From contig CM070517.1 in assembly GCA_036346375.1 (NCBI GenBank), positions 47,402,200 to 47,466,199 on the forward strand: 64,000 bases of DNA, given 5' to 3'. The notes under the pieces were generated by a model, which searched no databases, was not told where the DNA came from, and worked only from the letters and a program-made list of their open reading frames with translations. Shown piece after piece: positions 36,410-47,145 of this stretch. Each line of letters begins with the position of its first letter. Within the stretch, counting starts at the first letter, position 1. The stretch comes from Guadua angustifolia (taxonomy: Eukaryota > Streptophyta > Magnoliopsida > Poales > Poaceae). The position numbers and the translations under genes were made by a program.

Positions 36410-37132
36410 TCACGCTCGGGCGGACTTGGCCCTCAAGGTCAGTAGCTCGCCTCGAGTCGAAGGGCTTCGTGAGCCGAGTCGAGGCGCGGTGGCGCCGCCT
36501 TGGAGTTGGGCCATGGCACTCTTCGCTTCGTCGCTGCTCCAACTTGTCCTCGACCTCCTTAACTCGGGCCTCGAGCTTGGCAGGTGGCCCGCACCGCCTT
36601 CTTCAGCTCCTCCACCTTGGTTTGCTCGATCTTGAACGCTTTGGCTGATCACGCACGCTCCTCCTCCGCGACCGGGTATTCTCGCTCCCTTCCCCACGGA
36701 GACCTCGCCGGGTCTTCGGAAGACCATCCGCTACGACCACGGATCGTGGTCGACCCCCAAGGCTGTGGTCGCTCCGACCTCCATGGTCGGGACGACCATG
36801 GCGGGCGCGGCCTAGACGGCCTCATCTGCAGCGGCTGGAGCGCCATAGGTGCCATCTTCGGAGGAGGCCTTGGCAGGGGAGGCGCTGACCTCGGCGGCCC
36901 CGGTGTCATCAACTTCGTCTTCATCGGCCGCTCGAGAGGCTTCGTCCGCAACTGGGTCATCGGCACCTTGGACGGACCCGCCGACCGCGACCCAGCTCCG
37001 AGGCCCGCATGGATGCGGTCTCGCCCGATGAACGCGCGGCACCAACTCAAAGGTGGTCCCTCTCTTTGATTCGGGCCCATCCTGGGCAACGGGCATTGTC
37101 AGGATGAACGAGCGTTGAGCTCGGGGGCTCAA
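36410..37132 (-). CDS. Antisense ORF between pol and 3' LTR of the gypsy element (frameshifted)
   Basis: The minus strand starts near 37132 (MSPRAQRSFILTMPVAQDGP) and gives an acidic/Ala-rich stretch (ADEASRAADEDEVDDTGAAE). In another frame it continues into a coiled-coil-like part (FKIEQTKVEELKKAVRATCQ, then EVKEVEDKLEQRRSEE). Tat-lineage gypsy elements of grasses are known to carry an antisense ORF at this position. The frame break makes this copy defective. Confidence 0.45.
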
Positions 37133-37511
37133 GGTCTGCGATGAAGAAAAGACTATAAAGCTAAAAGCGAATGGCGCAAGGCTGAAGCCTTTTTCCCGAG
37201 CGGGAGTGCGGCGCTGGGTTTATAAACCGCAAACAATCCGGCCCGCGGCGCCTCAAAAGGCGTACCAAACGCGATTTGACGGGCGCATTTAGGGTTCGGG
37301 ACCAGGACACCGCCAGGTGCCCTCCAACCGTCCGTACCCGCACCAACATCGAGGAGTCCGAAGGTCGCCAGGTGTCGGGGCCAAAAAGACTAGCCTCGCG
37401 GTCTCCGCCCGACCTCGACCAAGGAGACAAGACCTACGAAGGATTTTTGCAGATTTTCAGGCTCAAGGTCGTCATGAGGGCTCCCTCCGACCTAGAGCCT
37501 CGGGGGCTAGC

Positions 37512-38336
37512 TGACGAGGGCTGGGTACTCCTTGACCGGCCGGCGTGCGGTCGAACGGATTCCCCAACTCGGAAGGCCCGACCACGCACTGGTGTGCCTT
37601 GGGCGCCGACCTCGAAGGCGGTATGCCAAGCTCGGTCCGCCCGAGCTCGACCTCGCACGACCTCGAGCTCGAGCGGGGTCTCGTTTGATCCCCTGGTCCG
37701 CCCGAGGATCTCGGATCTAGCGATTGACTTGCAGTTACTGGAAGAGCGGGTCGTGGGGATGACTCGGAGTGCGCGGCAAGCCCGAGCAAGCGATTCTGAA
37801 TCGTCTTGATCGCATTAAGAGCCACGATCCGCAGGTTTCTCCCGACCGTTACGTGCAGAAGGGATATAAAGACCAAGGATGCATGAGCTCAAGGACAACG
37901 AAGACGGCACTCAACACAGCGCTCCTGGTAGCTCAGGCTAGAATCACCTGCACTTCTTTGAACTGTAAACACTGCTTTGTACACCCACATAACGAGAGTC
38001 ACCGCCGCAAGGCGACCTGAGTAGAGCCATTACCTCGACGGGAGACTCATGAGCAATAGACCAGGAAAACACAAACAGAGCACTCAGGCTCGAGCTGTAA
38101 TCATCTCTTTGTACGCACAATTAGTGGATTCCTCCGCCTCCGGAGAAGACTGGACGTAGAGCTATTACCCGCTCAGGGGGCTCGAACCAGTATAACTCGT
38201 TGTGTCACGCCCTCGTCGTCTTCCTCCGACCTCTACGCTGCAAACGCGAACCTCCGGTGAGCAAGCTCCGAATTGGGTCCCTTACACACTAACACCCCTC
38301 TTCACTTTTGCGGTCAGGCGATCCCGATCGTCGACA
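37512..38336 (+). repeat. 3' LTR of the gypsy element
   Basis: About 825 bases, starting TGACGAGG and ending TCGTCGACA. It matches the 5' LTR throughout, for example GTTTCTCCCGACCGTTACGT and AAGGGATATAAAGACCAAGG (a probable TATA region). Confidence 0.9.
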
Positions 38337-38967
38337 ATAATCGAGTTCGGTTCAGAGTTGTGGTCTATCTGCATTGTAATAAGTTAGAGAGTTCGAATTG
38401 TATTTAGTTACTGTTTTCTTGGGCCGGGACTCCTTGTCCGAGTCGAACAAGAAAAGGCGCGAGGAGACGGCGCAAGAATAAAAGAGCGAGACGTGCGGCT
38501 GCTGAGCATAGCGGCGCGGCAAAAAGAAAAAAACGAGGCATCGAAGATCTGAAAGTGGAAGAAAAAGAAGAGACGCATAGAAGAACAGAGGACGCCGAAG
38601 AAAAACACGCGGCGATCGCAGCGACCAGCGAAGGGACTTTGGCGCTACAGTAGCGCGATGCTACAGTAACCGTGGAGCTACAGTTTCTGGAGATGTAAAG
38701 TTGCTTAGAGAAGAGAGAGAGATTAGAAGGAAAATTAGAGAAAAACTACAGAGATTAATTGAGGTTGGTTCTTTCATGTATAATTGCTCTCTCGTATGCA
38801 TGGTTTATCTAATTTCTCTTCTATAGTATTAGATCAATTATTCTAGATTGATTTGTTCAGTTTAATAAGTATTTTGCTAATTTTCAGAATTAATAAACAC
38901 ATAAAAATTAGTTTTAGGTGTAATTTTACACCAATTCACCCCCCTCTTGGTGTGCTTCGATCCTACA

Positions 38968-39309
38968 ATCTGGAACAGTTGCTTGCTTGCATTGTGGACA
39001 AGCATGAGGACAAAGGCTCCTCTTTTAGAAGCTTTGATAGAGGATAAAAAGGGTTTTTGATAGTGTACCAATCACATCTTTTGGATAGCATGGCAGCACT
39101 ATCTGACAGACACCTATGATTCTCCAATCCCCATAAGTTCTGTTGCCTGTTACCAATACTGAAGGGAAAAAAAGGTAAAAGCCAAATCCCAACCAAGTCA
39201 GTCAAAAGATAATCTAAAAATAAAGATACAAAAGAAATTGAAAGGTTGCGTAAATTATATAAATTGAAGGTAATGGATGAAAAAGAAGAGAGTTGATGTA
39301 AGCAGCAGT
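38968..39309. other. No gene seen
   Basis: A short AT-rich stretch between the copia-type LTR end and the NLR fragment. The minus strand may hold further remnants of the NLR, but not convincingly. Confidence 0.3.
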
Positions 39310-39314
39310 GGAAT

Positions 39315-40264
39315 GTACCTTACAATCTCGGGAGGCAACGCATACCCTCGCAGCCATTTTCACGCATCTTCGGAAACGGCTAGCTCCATCCAAGGGCAAT
39401 CCCAAATATTTAGGATCTATTTGTTTTTACTTTTGATTCTTGATTCTAGCCCTAAAGCAGAATAAAAAACAAATAGTCCGATTCTAGAATTCAATTTTCA
39501 CAATCCAGTCCACCTATATACACTAGAATCCACAATCCACTTTATATGTGATTTTAGATTCTAACTTTTAGAGAATCAGTTTCTCTACAACCACAATCTA
39601 GAATCAGCTTTTAGATAATCCAAAGCTAAAACAAACAGACCCTTAATCGCCCAAGAGTTGTCAGGCACTCCATCCCATTGGGCAGGGCTGAAAGTTTCGG
39701 GCCGCCGGGTATTTCCTGTAGACTATCACGGTGGGAGAACCACAGTTCTTCCAGAGGGAAGAGGTCCTGCTCGGATGATGAACTTCTGGATGAATGCTCA
39801 TAGAAGCTGACTGTATCACTATATGATATTCCTTGTCAATTATGGATGATGCAAGATCATGCATCTTACAGATCGTAATGTTACGAGGGTGATCATAGTC
39901 AAAACTCAACACCTTGTCAAAGGATTCTACTTCATTGACAATTATCTGATGGGTGTCCTGAAGGAATGGTCTCCATTCTCCAAGTCAGCTCGTCGAAAAT
40001 CTGACTACCCTTGTCATCCAAGTTCACACTTCCCTCAAGAGGTGCAAAACCATTTGCCATCCATAATTGTATTAACAAGTCCATACGGAACAAATGATCT
40101 TTCGGGAACAGCGCACAGAATGCAAAGCATCGCTTCATGTACGGAGGCAAGTGATCATAACTTAGCTTAAGCACAAGCTTGATTTCTTCTTCATGAAATA
40201 TGTTTCCCCGAACCTCACTTTCCAAGATAGTAGAACACTGATCTTCTTCGTATTTGGTACTCAT
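39315..40264 (-). pseudogene. NLR fragment: NB-ARC end (MHD) and first LRR, split by a MITE
   Basis: On the minus strand, LVLKLSYDHLPPYMKRCFAF and CALFPKDHLFRMDLLIQLWM are the winged-helix part of an NB-ARC domain. After a frameshift, ITICKMHDLASSIID carries the MHD motif. Then KYLGLPLDGAS resumes beyond the MITE at 39413-39642. The P-loop half of NB-ARC is missing upstream. It belongs to the general CNL type and is not obviously the same family as the NLR at the window start. No product is expected. Confidence 0.8.
39413..39642. mobile_element. Tourist-like (PIF/Harbinger) MITE
   Basis: A 230-base element flanked by TTA on both sides (39410-39412 and 39643-39645). Inverted ends are GGATCTATTTGTTTTTACTT and, reverse-complemented from the right, GGGTCTGTTTGTTTTAGCTT. 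TTA duplication is typical of PIF/Harbinger MITEs. It interrupts the NLR fragment. Confidence 0.8.
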
Positions 40265-41820
40265 CTGAAGGACCGGAAATGATGATCAGAAAAAGTGAAT
40301 GATCATAAATAATTTTTTCTTCAAAGAAACCAACTAAAGTCTCACTAGATTAAAGACGCACAAAAGAATCAATTTTTCTGAAACTTTTAGTCCGGGAGCA
40401 GCACTACCGTGCTACAGAGGGCCAGTAGTGTCGGGATGAACAGTAACCTTGGTACTACCGGGTCAGGGATGAACAGAGAAATCAACATGGGTTCAAGATC
40501 AAAAATTCGTATAACTTTTGATTGGCTGATAAAAACTTAGTGAAACTTTGTAAGCACCTTCCTATAGATATTAGGAACATATTCTAACCTTCAATCACAA
40601 GGATTAACGTCAAAGTTCTGAACTTTTTCTAATTCAAGGAAGGGTGCACAAAAACGAACTCAAAAACAAAAATTTAGCCCTAAACTTTCTCGTGGAATTT
40701 TGATGATCAAGATGATCTTCCACATATCATAGCAAGTAAGAATACCTAAGAAAAATATCTTAAACAAGTATGATCAAGATCTACCTTAGGAACTTTCTTC
40801 TCAACTCAAAAACCGGTTTCTTGGAGAAACTTGGATGATTAAGAAAAAACTTGCCTACATGATTTAGGAGATGATCTACATATGATACATCTATCAATTA
40901 AATATTCTTGGCAGCAAGAAGAGATCAAACAAGAAAGAAACCACCATAAAAGATTAAGAGCTAAGCAAGAAGAAAATCAAAACTTGAGTAAAGAGTTAAT
41001 TTGCATTCAAATCATAAGAAAGGTTTACAAAGCCTCACCTAGGGGCAAAACTCCTAAAGAGCACTCACTCACTCACCCATATATGAAACCAAAATCTCGT
41101 CAAAATCCTAATTCTTTCCTAGTCTTAATGACTTAAAGTCTTACTTCCCACTGCATCTCATTATATAGTAGAGACAACCTTAACCCTAAAATCTAGACAC
41201 ATATGTGGATACCATCTATATTTACATGGGCTAACCTAAAACCCAACACTCTTGATGGGGTTTTCACTTACATAAGCGCGCTTTTTAAAGCGGCTATTAT
41301 GTTGACGCCAAATCATCTATGTTAGCTCAAATTTGTATCCAACTCCACTTTGGTTTGATCTAAACTACTTTAGGCCATTGATGTAGTTTCCCAAACTGTC
41401 TCAGCTGCCGGTATTAGATAAATTACCAATTTGCCCCCAAGACCAGTTTTACTTCTCTTCAAAGTACCGCCCATGCTTCGACGCTTTCACATGGCCCCAA
41501 TAACTTATTGCCAAGCCTTTTACACATTCGGACTCTTCCAAACCATCTTTACTTGCAAACGGGCTCAATTTACTCGACACGCCACATGTCCTTGTCTACT
41601 TCACCATGGCGGCGTCAATTTTCTTGACCGTTCTGGATCTCGGCTCCTCCTTGAGTCTAGTCCCGGTCCATACTGTCACCCACCATGTTCATCATCAGTG
41701 CTTCATGTTCTAGCTTCTAGTCTTCCCGGTTCACAACCACTTCCAGGCCTCAGCCATCTTCCGACGTCCCTTGACCGTTCTAAACCTTAGCTCTTCTAAC
41801 CTAATCCCGGTCTCGCCTTC
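40265..41820. other. Old repeat-like sequence, left flank of the solo LTR
   Basis: AT-rich with patches such as GGTACTACCGGGTCAGGG (near 40450) that resemble the GGTACTACCGC patches inside the solo LTR and at 44878-45170. It is probably an older, decayed copia-type LTR region into which the younger element inserted. No gene seen. Confidence 0.35.
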
Positions 41821-44744
41821 TGTAAGTTCAACCTTCATTAGTTATGGTTTTGGTGTTAATGACAAATCTAATACCCCTTAATGTGATTTTATTATTAATG
41901 ACAAATCTTATATCGAGACTAACTTGTTTATTTAGAATATCTTTGATTAGTCTCATCGCATTAAAAGAATGGAAAACCCAAGGTATGTTTGCGTATCCAT
42001 TCTAGTATTAGTTGCATACTTTGGAGTCAAGTTAAAATATGAATGTCCTCATTATATTAACCACAAAATGTGCATCATGTTTTCCAATCCATATATTACA
42101 TGGATGCACACACTTAGGGGGAGTTTATAGTTTAACTTGAAAGTCTCTTTGTATTGATCTAATTCTTATTGACACATATAAAGATCAAGACAAAGAAACT
42201 AAATACATGAGTATACGAAAACTTGAGTAGTTAATATATACTCATATCAATTTAAATGATAATTTAAATTGAGTTCATTTGTCTTATTAATCATTAAAGA
42301 ACATTTCATCATGTGTTGATGGTGTTCCTTGATTAATTAAGGACAAATGAATAGCTCTTAAGTATAATAAAGCATGAGTTGCACTATTGTACTTAAGACA
42401 CACTTAAACCATTCAAATTGATTTAGGTTGTGCTCAATTGATCTAAAGGCATCCATTATGTGTTAATGGAGTGCAAGAGATAATTGAGGCAACCATGCAT
42501 CTTGGACTATAAGTTTTATGAGTTGTGATTGAGTTAGGTCCAAAGATGGATGAGATGATAAAGAAGAGGAGTCGAGTGATGATCCCAAGGGAGTATCAAG
42601 TGAATATCATAAAGACCCCAAAGGGGATTGCTTGCGCGCGGCGGTGAAGGTATAACTAGATAGGCTAAGGACTTTTGTAGTCTTTGAGTCTAGTTTTATC
42701 GCCGTACTATTAAGAGGGGTTGTCTCCTAACTTGAGCTTCATCATGTGTTGATGATCTCAATCCGCGTTCACTCAAGCTCAAATCATTTGGATTTGATTT
42801 TTGCATAAGAGTTAACCATTTGGCATGTGTTGCGAATGGGTTAAGTTTATGCTCGATTGTTATTGGTTTATGCTCTGATTTGCATATGTTGCAAAGAGGA
42901 AGAGCATATGCATTTGTTTTTCACATAATGCTTTGATTTGCATGTGTTGCAAATAGGATAAGCAATATGCGTTGGCTTTTGCGTGAAGTTCACTTTTGCA
43001 TGTGTTGCAAATGTTGAAGCCTCATGTTTTGTTTTCATTTGCAAAACAATATTTCTTAATCTATGTGGTTTTGCATGGAGCTAAGTTTTGCATGTGTTGC
43101 AAAAGGTGAGAGCTCATGCATTGTGTTTTAGCTTGTGTCTTGATCATGTGTTGATCATCACAAAGGCTAAGTAAAGTTTATAGTTTGTGTTTGCAAAATG
43201 TGTTTTTGCAAAATGCTGTTTTGTTATTTGCAAATATGGTTTGCAAATAAGCTAGAGGTTATGGGTTTCAATCCTAGAGCATGTGTTGGCATTTGCAAAT
43301 GTGTTTTGCAAAGTATCGGGATCATGTGTTGATCCTTGCATGGCTAGAGGATTGATCTTATAGCTTTTCAGGTTATTTGCAAATGTGTTTTGCAAAAGTT
43401 ATATTGATCATGAGTTGATCATCATGACTCAATATTTGATGTTAGTGACTCTTTATAGCTTGTAATCATGCCTTTCATCAAGTCTATGCGAGGGATTTCG
43501 GAAAATCAAATTTAAACTTGAATGACTGCATTAGAGTTTGGTTTTGGTGATATTTAAAAATATCTATGGGTGCTTAAATCATGAAAATGGGTGGAGATTG
43601 TAGCCCTCGTGATAAGCTTCGCATAGAATCAAAAATCACCCAAATCGGAGTTCGGAGTAAAAAGTTATGAGCTTTTTGGTGGCTGTAGCTGCGGTACTAC
43701 CGCAAAAGCGGTACTACCGCCCGTAGGGGCCGGTAGTACCGCCCGTGCGGTAGTTATTTGGCAGAGAGAGTTCCTAGGCCGGTACTACCGCCCGTAGGGG
43801 CCGGTAGTACCGCAAACACTGTAGCAACGGCTAGTTTTAGCTCGTTTAATGCCCGTTTTGCCCCCCAACGGCTAGTTTTCTTTGTGAGGCTATAAAAGGA
43901 GGTCATGGGGGGCATTTGCTGGTTGCTAGAGTATATTGGGTGAGGTGATTCATGTATTGAAGCTCTCATTTGTGTATTGGCTCTTGTGTGAGTATTTGAG
44001 AGGTGATTTGCATGTATTGCCTTTCCGCAAGTTGTTCTTGAGCAAGAGTGAGACTAATTGCATGTGTTGCAATTAGAAGTGGGTTGAGAGTCTCTTGTGC
44101 ATGTGTTGCACTTGAGGGAGGTCCTTGTGCATGTGTTGCACTTGGTGATCACCGGAGCGATTCGTTGTGCTCGGTGAAGTTCAAGCGAAGGAGCGACTTG
44201 TTACTCTTGGAGGTTGCCGACTCCTAGACGGCGTAGGCGTCGTACGCGGGAGCTCTCAAGGTGTGAGAAGCCCTGGCGGAGTTTGTGAAGGTTCGGGTTG
44301 AGCCTACGCGAAAGCGTGAAAAACCACGACTAGTGGATACGAGGCGGGTGCTCGAGCGGGAGCCGGTCCAAGGGTTTGGGCTTGCCTCAACGTGGACTAG
44401 GGGAGACCGGCAAGTCTCCGAACACCACGGAAAAATATCGGTTGTCTCTTTTACCTTCAAGCATTTACTTTATCGTATATTTATCAATTGTTTGATTGTG
44501 TTAGAATTGCTTAGTATTATTTGTTTAATCAATTTAGCAATTTTTGTATAGAGACATAATTTAATTAGTGCACGTAGTGAGCCTAGTTGATTTAGGTCTT
44601 AATTGTCAAAACTAAGTTTATCGCTTCCGCATAATAATTGATTAGGTTTGACATAGGGGTTGATTAGAGCAATTGTTTTTAGAAGAGAGATTAATTTTTA
44701 TAAATGCCTTTTCACCCCCCTCTAGGCGCATCCTCGATCCTACA
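41821..44744 (+). mobile_element. Solo LTR of a SIRE/Maximus-type copia element, 2.9 kb
   Basis: Starts TGTAAGTTCAACC…TTTTGGTGTTAATGACAA, ends CACCCCCCTCTAGGCGCATC…GATCCTACA, and is flanked by the perfect 5-bp duplication CCTTC (41816-41820 and 44745-44749). No second LTR or internal coding is present, so unequal recombination probably removed the body. GGTACTACCGC-type patches (43693-43812) are typical of this lineage in grasses (recalled knowledge). A long series of short inverted repeats lies at 42278-44141. Confidence 0.85.
42278..44141 (+). repeat. Series of inverted repeats with a constant TGTGT centre
   Basis: Examples (arm-TGTGT-arm): CATCA/TGATG at 42307-42321; TCCATTA/TAATGGA 42452-42470; TCATCA/TGATGA 42739-42755; ATTTGCA/TGCAAAT 42936-42954; TTTGCA/TGCAAA 42995-43011; TTTTGCA/TGCAAAA 43086-43104; TGATCA/TGATCA 43141-43157; TTTGCAAAA/TTTTGCAAA 43190-43212; GGATCA/TGATCC 43319-43335; CTAATTGCA/TGCAATTAG 44054-44076; GTGCA/TGCAC 44097-44111 and 44127-44141. 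Variants with TATGT (42879-42895) or TGAGT (43405-43421) also occur. Several stems extend imperfectly to 15-35 bp. Confidence 0.85.
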
Positions 44745-44749
44745 CCTTC

Positions 44750-45517
44750 CCCTCACCATAACATAGCACCGAAGTCCCGCAACCAACACAGACAAGAAAC
44801 ACATCACATAGTACTGTTCACAATAATATGCATTAGTCAACACATAATGCAAACCATCATCCACAACTCACTGGAAAACCGGTACTACCGCCACCCAAGG
44901 CCGGTAGTATCGCAAGTCTAGTATTATCGCTCCCTGGTAGCCAGTAGTACCATACCTTTGAAAATCCCCCGAGAGAACCCTCTCTGGAAAATAACTGTCG
45001 CCAACTAGAACTCGCTAGTATTGCAACTCCGATACTACCGCTCTTACAATGCCATTAGTGCCACTCATGCTCGACCCAGAGAAAACACCATTCTGTAAAA
45101 TAACTATCGCTATACCATGGTCAGTAGCTCCGCAGGGCCGGCACTACCGCCATCCTAAGCTGATAGTGCCATCCAACACTGACAGCACCTCAAATTGCTT
45201 CAAATTCAAAATTGAATTCAAAACAAACTCAAACTTGAGTACCCGTACTCAAACACCATCAATAACTCATCACAAACATAGATTAACCTTCACATGATCT
45301 TTCATCATCAAGCTTTCCATGGTCTTCGTGGCCAGTGGCACACCTACACACATTCTTACTACATTCTTGCCTATAGTGATTCATTCTGGCCGTTGTTTCA
45401 CACCCATACTTCTTAACTATACATTCCATGATTCATCCTCATCCAAGTAATCTAAACGATAGGTGCCTAGGGTGCCCATCATGGAAGCAACTCTGTCACT
45501 TCGTCCTATCACCATTA
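44750..45517. other. Right flank of the solo LTR, old repeat-like sequence
   Basis: Contains further degenerate GGTACTACCG patches (about 44880-45170) and no coding sequence. Confidence 0.35.
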
Positions 45518-45836
45518 CTAGATAGAGAGGCACGCAACGCCGCGCCCGGCGAAAAAATTTAATCCGAATTTTTTCTGTAAAAGATATAATTTCGTTTTTC
45601 TCGAAACTACGGGGTCTTTTTGTAAAATAACCAATGAAAGGACTTATTCGTGATTTCGGAATCTTTTGAGTCAAAAGAACCGGCGTCTGGATCGAATTTA
45701 TGGAATTACAGAGTCTTTTTTTGCAAAATAACCGACGAAAGGACCTATTCGCAATTTTAGAATTTTCTGAAGGATTTTTTTCGCAAAAAAACGTATTTGA
45801 GCCCTCCCTTACGCTCCAAAACTTCCAGGCATTAGA
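45518..45836 (-). mobile_element. Short Helitron-like element A
   Basis: On the minus strand it starts TCTAATGCC and ends with hairpin GGCGCGGC-GTT-GCGTGCC (imperfect), a short spacer, then CTAG with a following T. It shares the 'GGACCTATTCGCAAT / ACGAAAGG' type body with elements at 12.2-12.7 and 51.9-52.3 kb. Non-coding. Confidence 0.5.
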
Positions 45837-45841
45837 TATTA

Positions 45842-46274
45842 CTAGGATAGTTTTCGCGGCGTGATACGCCGCGTGCGTTGTTTTTTTGCAGAAACAATTT
45901 CGTTTTTTTTCGGTGGTGTTTTTTTTAAATCATCGAGAAAACGCGTGAAACGGTTGAAAGGATACAAACGCAATCACTCTTTTTTCGCATCTATATGAGG
46001 TCCTCTCACGAAGGATCCGTGATTGCGCTAGATCGAAAGGTCCTTTTCGTGAAAAACAGCTGGAATGATTAAAACGTAACTACACTATTTTTTGGTATTT
46101 ATTTAGGGTCCTTTCATAAAAGATTCGTAGTTTTTCTGAATCAGAAGACCCTCTCCGTAAAAAAATCGCGGGAAGGACCTACACGTAATTACATATTTTT
46201 TGAGAGACTTAAACGCAAAAAAAACCAAAACAAGCCGGCGGGCCGCGAACTCTTCGAACTTTAGTATATATAGA
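45842..46274 (-). mobile_element. Short Helitron-like element B
   Basis: On the minus strand it starts TCTATATATACTAAAG (a common Helitron 5' form) after A, and ends with hairpin GCGGCGT-ATC-ACGCCGC, then GAAAACTATC and CTAG with a following T. It sits 5 bases from the TC end of element A, a head-to-tail arrangement known for Helitrons. Non-coding. Confidence 0.6.
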
Positions 46275-46670
46275 TTATTATATTATTACCCTCCCTGAGA
46301 CACTAGCTGAAGATAGCAAGGCTTTTAGCTCTTCCCATTTTGCCTTTTCTTGATTTCAGACATCTTCTAAAGCCAGAAGGTATCTGGTTAGCCTGTTAGT
46401 CGTTACGACCAAGGGCTGAAGGGCATCGCGAAGCTGCTGCTGCAACAACTCTGCACTGTTCTCAAGACTACAGCTCTGTTTGGTAATGTGTTTAATTATG
46501 AATTTAGTAGCACTTGGTCTAGTCATATTATCTGAGACACACCCCTCACCGACAGTTCGAAATGCTGGTTCACCCTGTCATCGCTGTAGACTAGTTGCAT
46601 GAGAGTGGTCTTACCCAGCTGTCTCTCTGTCTCTGTGTGTGTGTGTTTTTCTGCTGGTAACCTCTCTGCT
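46275..46670. other. No gene seen
   Basis: Short spacer with a GT repeat near 46638, downstream of the CASPL fragment. Confidence 0.3.
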
Positions 46671-47145
46671 TTAACAAAGGAGATGGTCTCTGGGCGTGCT
46701 ACGTGCTGTGGGTGGCTCAGTATGTACTGTGAAATCGAACTTGATCATGTCTGAAATCACTTGATCAATTTCCCCCAAAACATCACTGATTTTCTTGTTC
46801 ATTGTTAACGTGAACACTACCGGGTTCTCTCTAGTTAAGAAATCCTTTACCTTGTGGGCCTGAACACTGCCGGCCTCCTCCTTCCTGCCGCGCACCGTCA
46901 GGTACCCGGCCGGCCGCCGCCTGCAGAACTTCCAATACCACGTTGGCGGACAAGGAATACCTCAAGGAGTTGTAGTCGCTGTAGGAGGCGTTGCTCGTCG
47001 GAGCGCGGTTCCCGCGAGCGCTGGGCTGGGTGGACGAGGCCATCATGACCGCCGAGGGCACCGACGACATAGCCATGGTGGCGATGCGGAGCGCGAGGCT
47101 GGCCGCGTCCGCCGGCCGATTTGGCACGAGCCATGGGACAAGTTC
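46671..47145 (-). pseudogene. Truncated CASP-like protein gene fragment
   Basis: On the minus strand ATGGCTCGTGCC (47143) lies about 20-40 bases after a TATATATA. After a frame change the reading gives ALRIATMAMSSVPSAVMMAS (membrane helix 1) and YSDYNSLRYSLSANVVLEVL (the 'Y-DY' loop and helix 2). A second frame change gives RGRKEEAGSVQAHKVKDFLT. Helices 3 and 4 are missing. In the intact copies an intron lies between the DYGPF and YLVVAN parts. Here the two parts are continuous, so the intron is absent. It is a decayed relative of the CASPL genes at 51 and 63.5 kb. Confidence 0.6.

Larger units (their letters stand above)
33124..38336 (+). mobile_element. Ty3/gypsy Tat-lineage element with both LTRs, internally deleted
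   Basis: LTRs at 33124-33930 and 37512-38336 both begin TGACGAGGGCTGGGTACTCC, and the flanking target duplication is ATAAT (33119-33123 and 38337-38341). A purine-rich CTCGGGGGCTAGC precedes the 3' LTR. The internal part holds a short gag-like start, RNase H, a damaged integrase, the end of pol, and an antisense ORF. There is no protease and no reverse transcriptase. The LTRs differ by scattered indels and substitutions, so the insertion is not recent. Confidence 0.9.
33109..38967 (+). mobile_element. Copia-type LTR split by a nested gypsy element
   Basis: Removing the gypsy element and one ATAAT joins TGTTGGCTAGATAAT (33109-33123) to CGAGTTCGG (38342 onward). The joined piece ends at 38967 with CACCCCCCTCTTGGTGTGC…CGATCCTACA, the closing sequence typical of copia LTRs. 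That gives a TG…CA unit of about 640 bases. The 5-bp flanks (AGCAT, ATCTG) do not match, so it may be one LTR of a rearranged element and not a clean solo LTR. Confidence 0.5.

Noticed and set aside
42278..44141. CRISPR array reading of the regular TGTGT repeats
   Set aside because: The constant part is only five bases, arms are palindromic, spacing is irregular and the context is a plant LTR.
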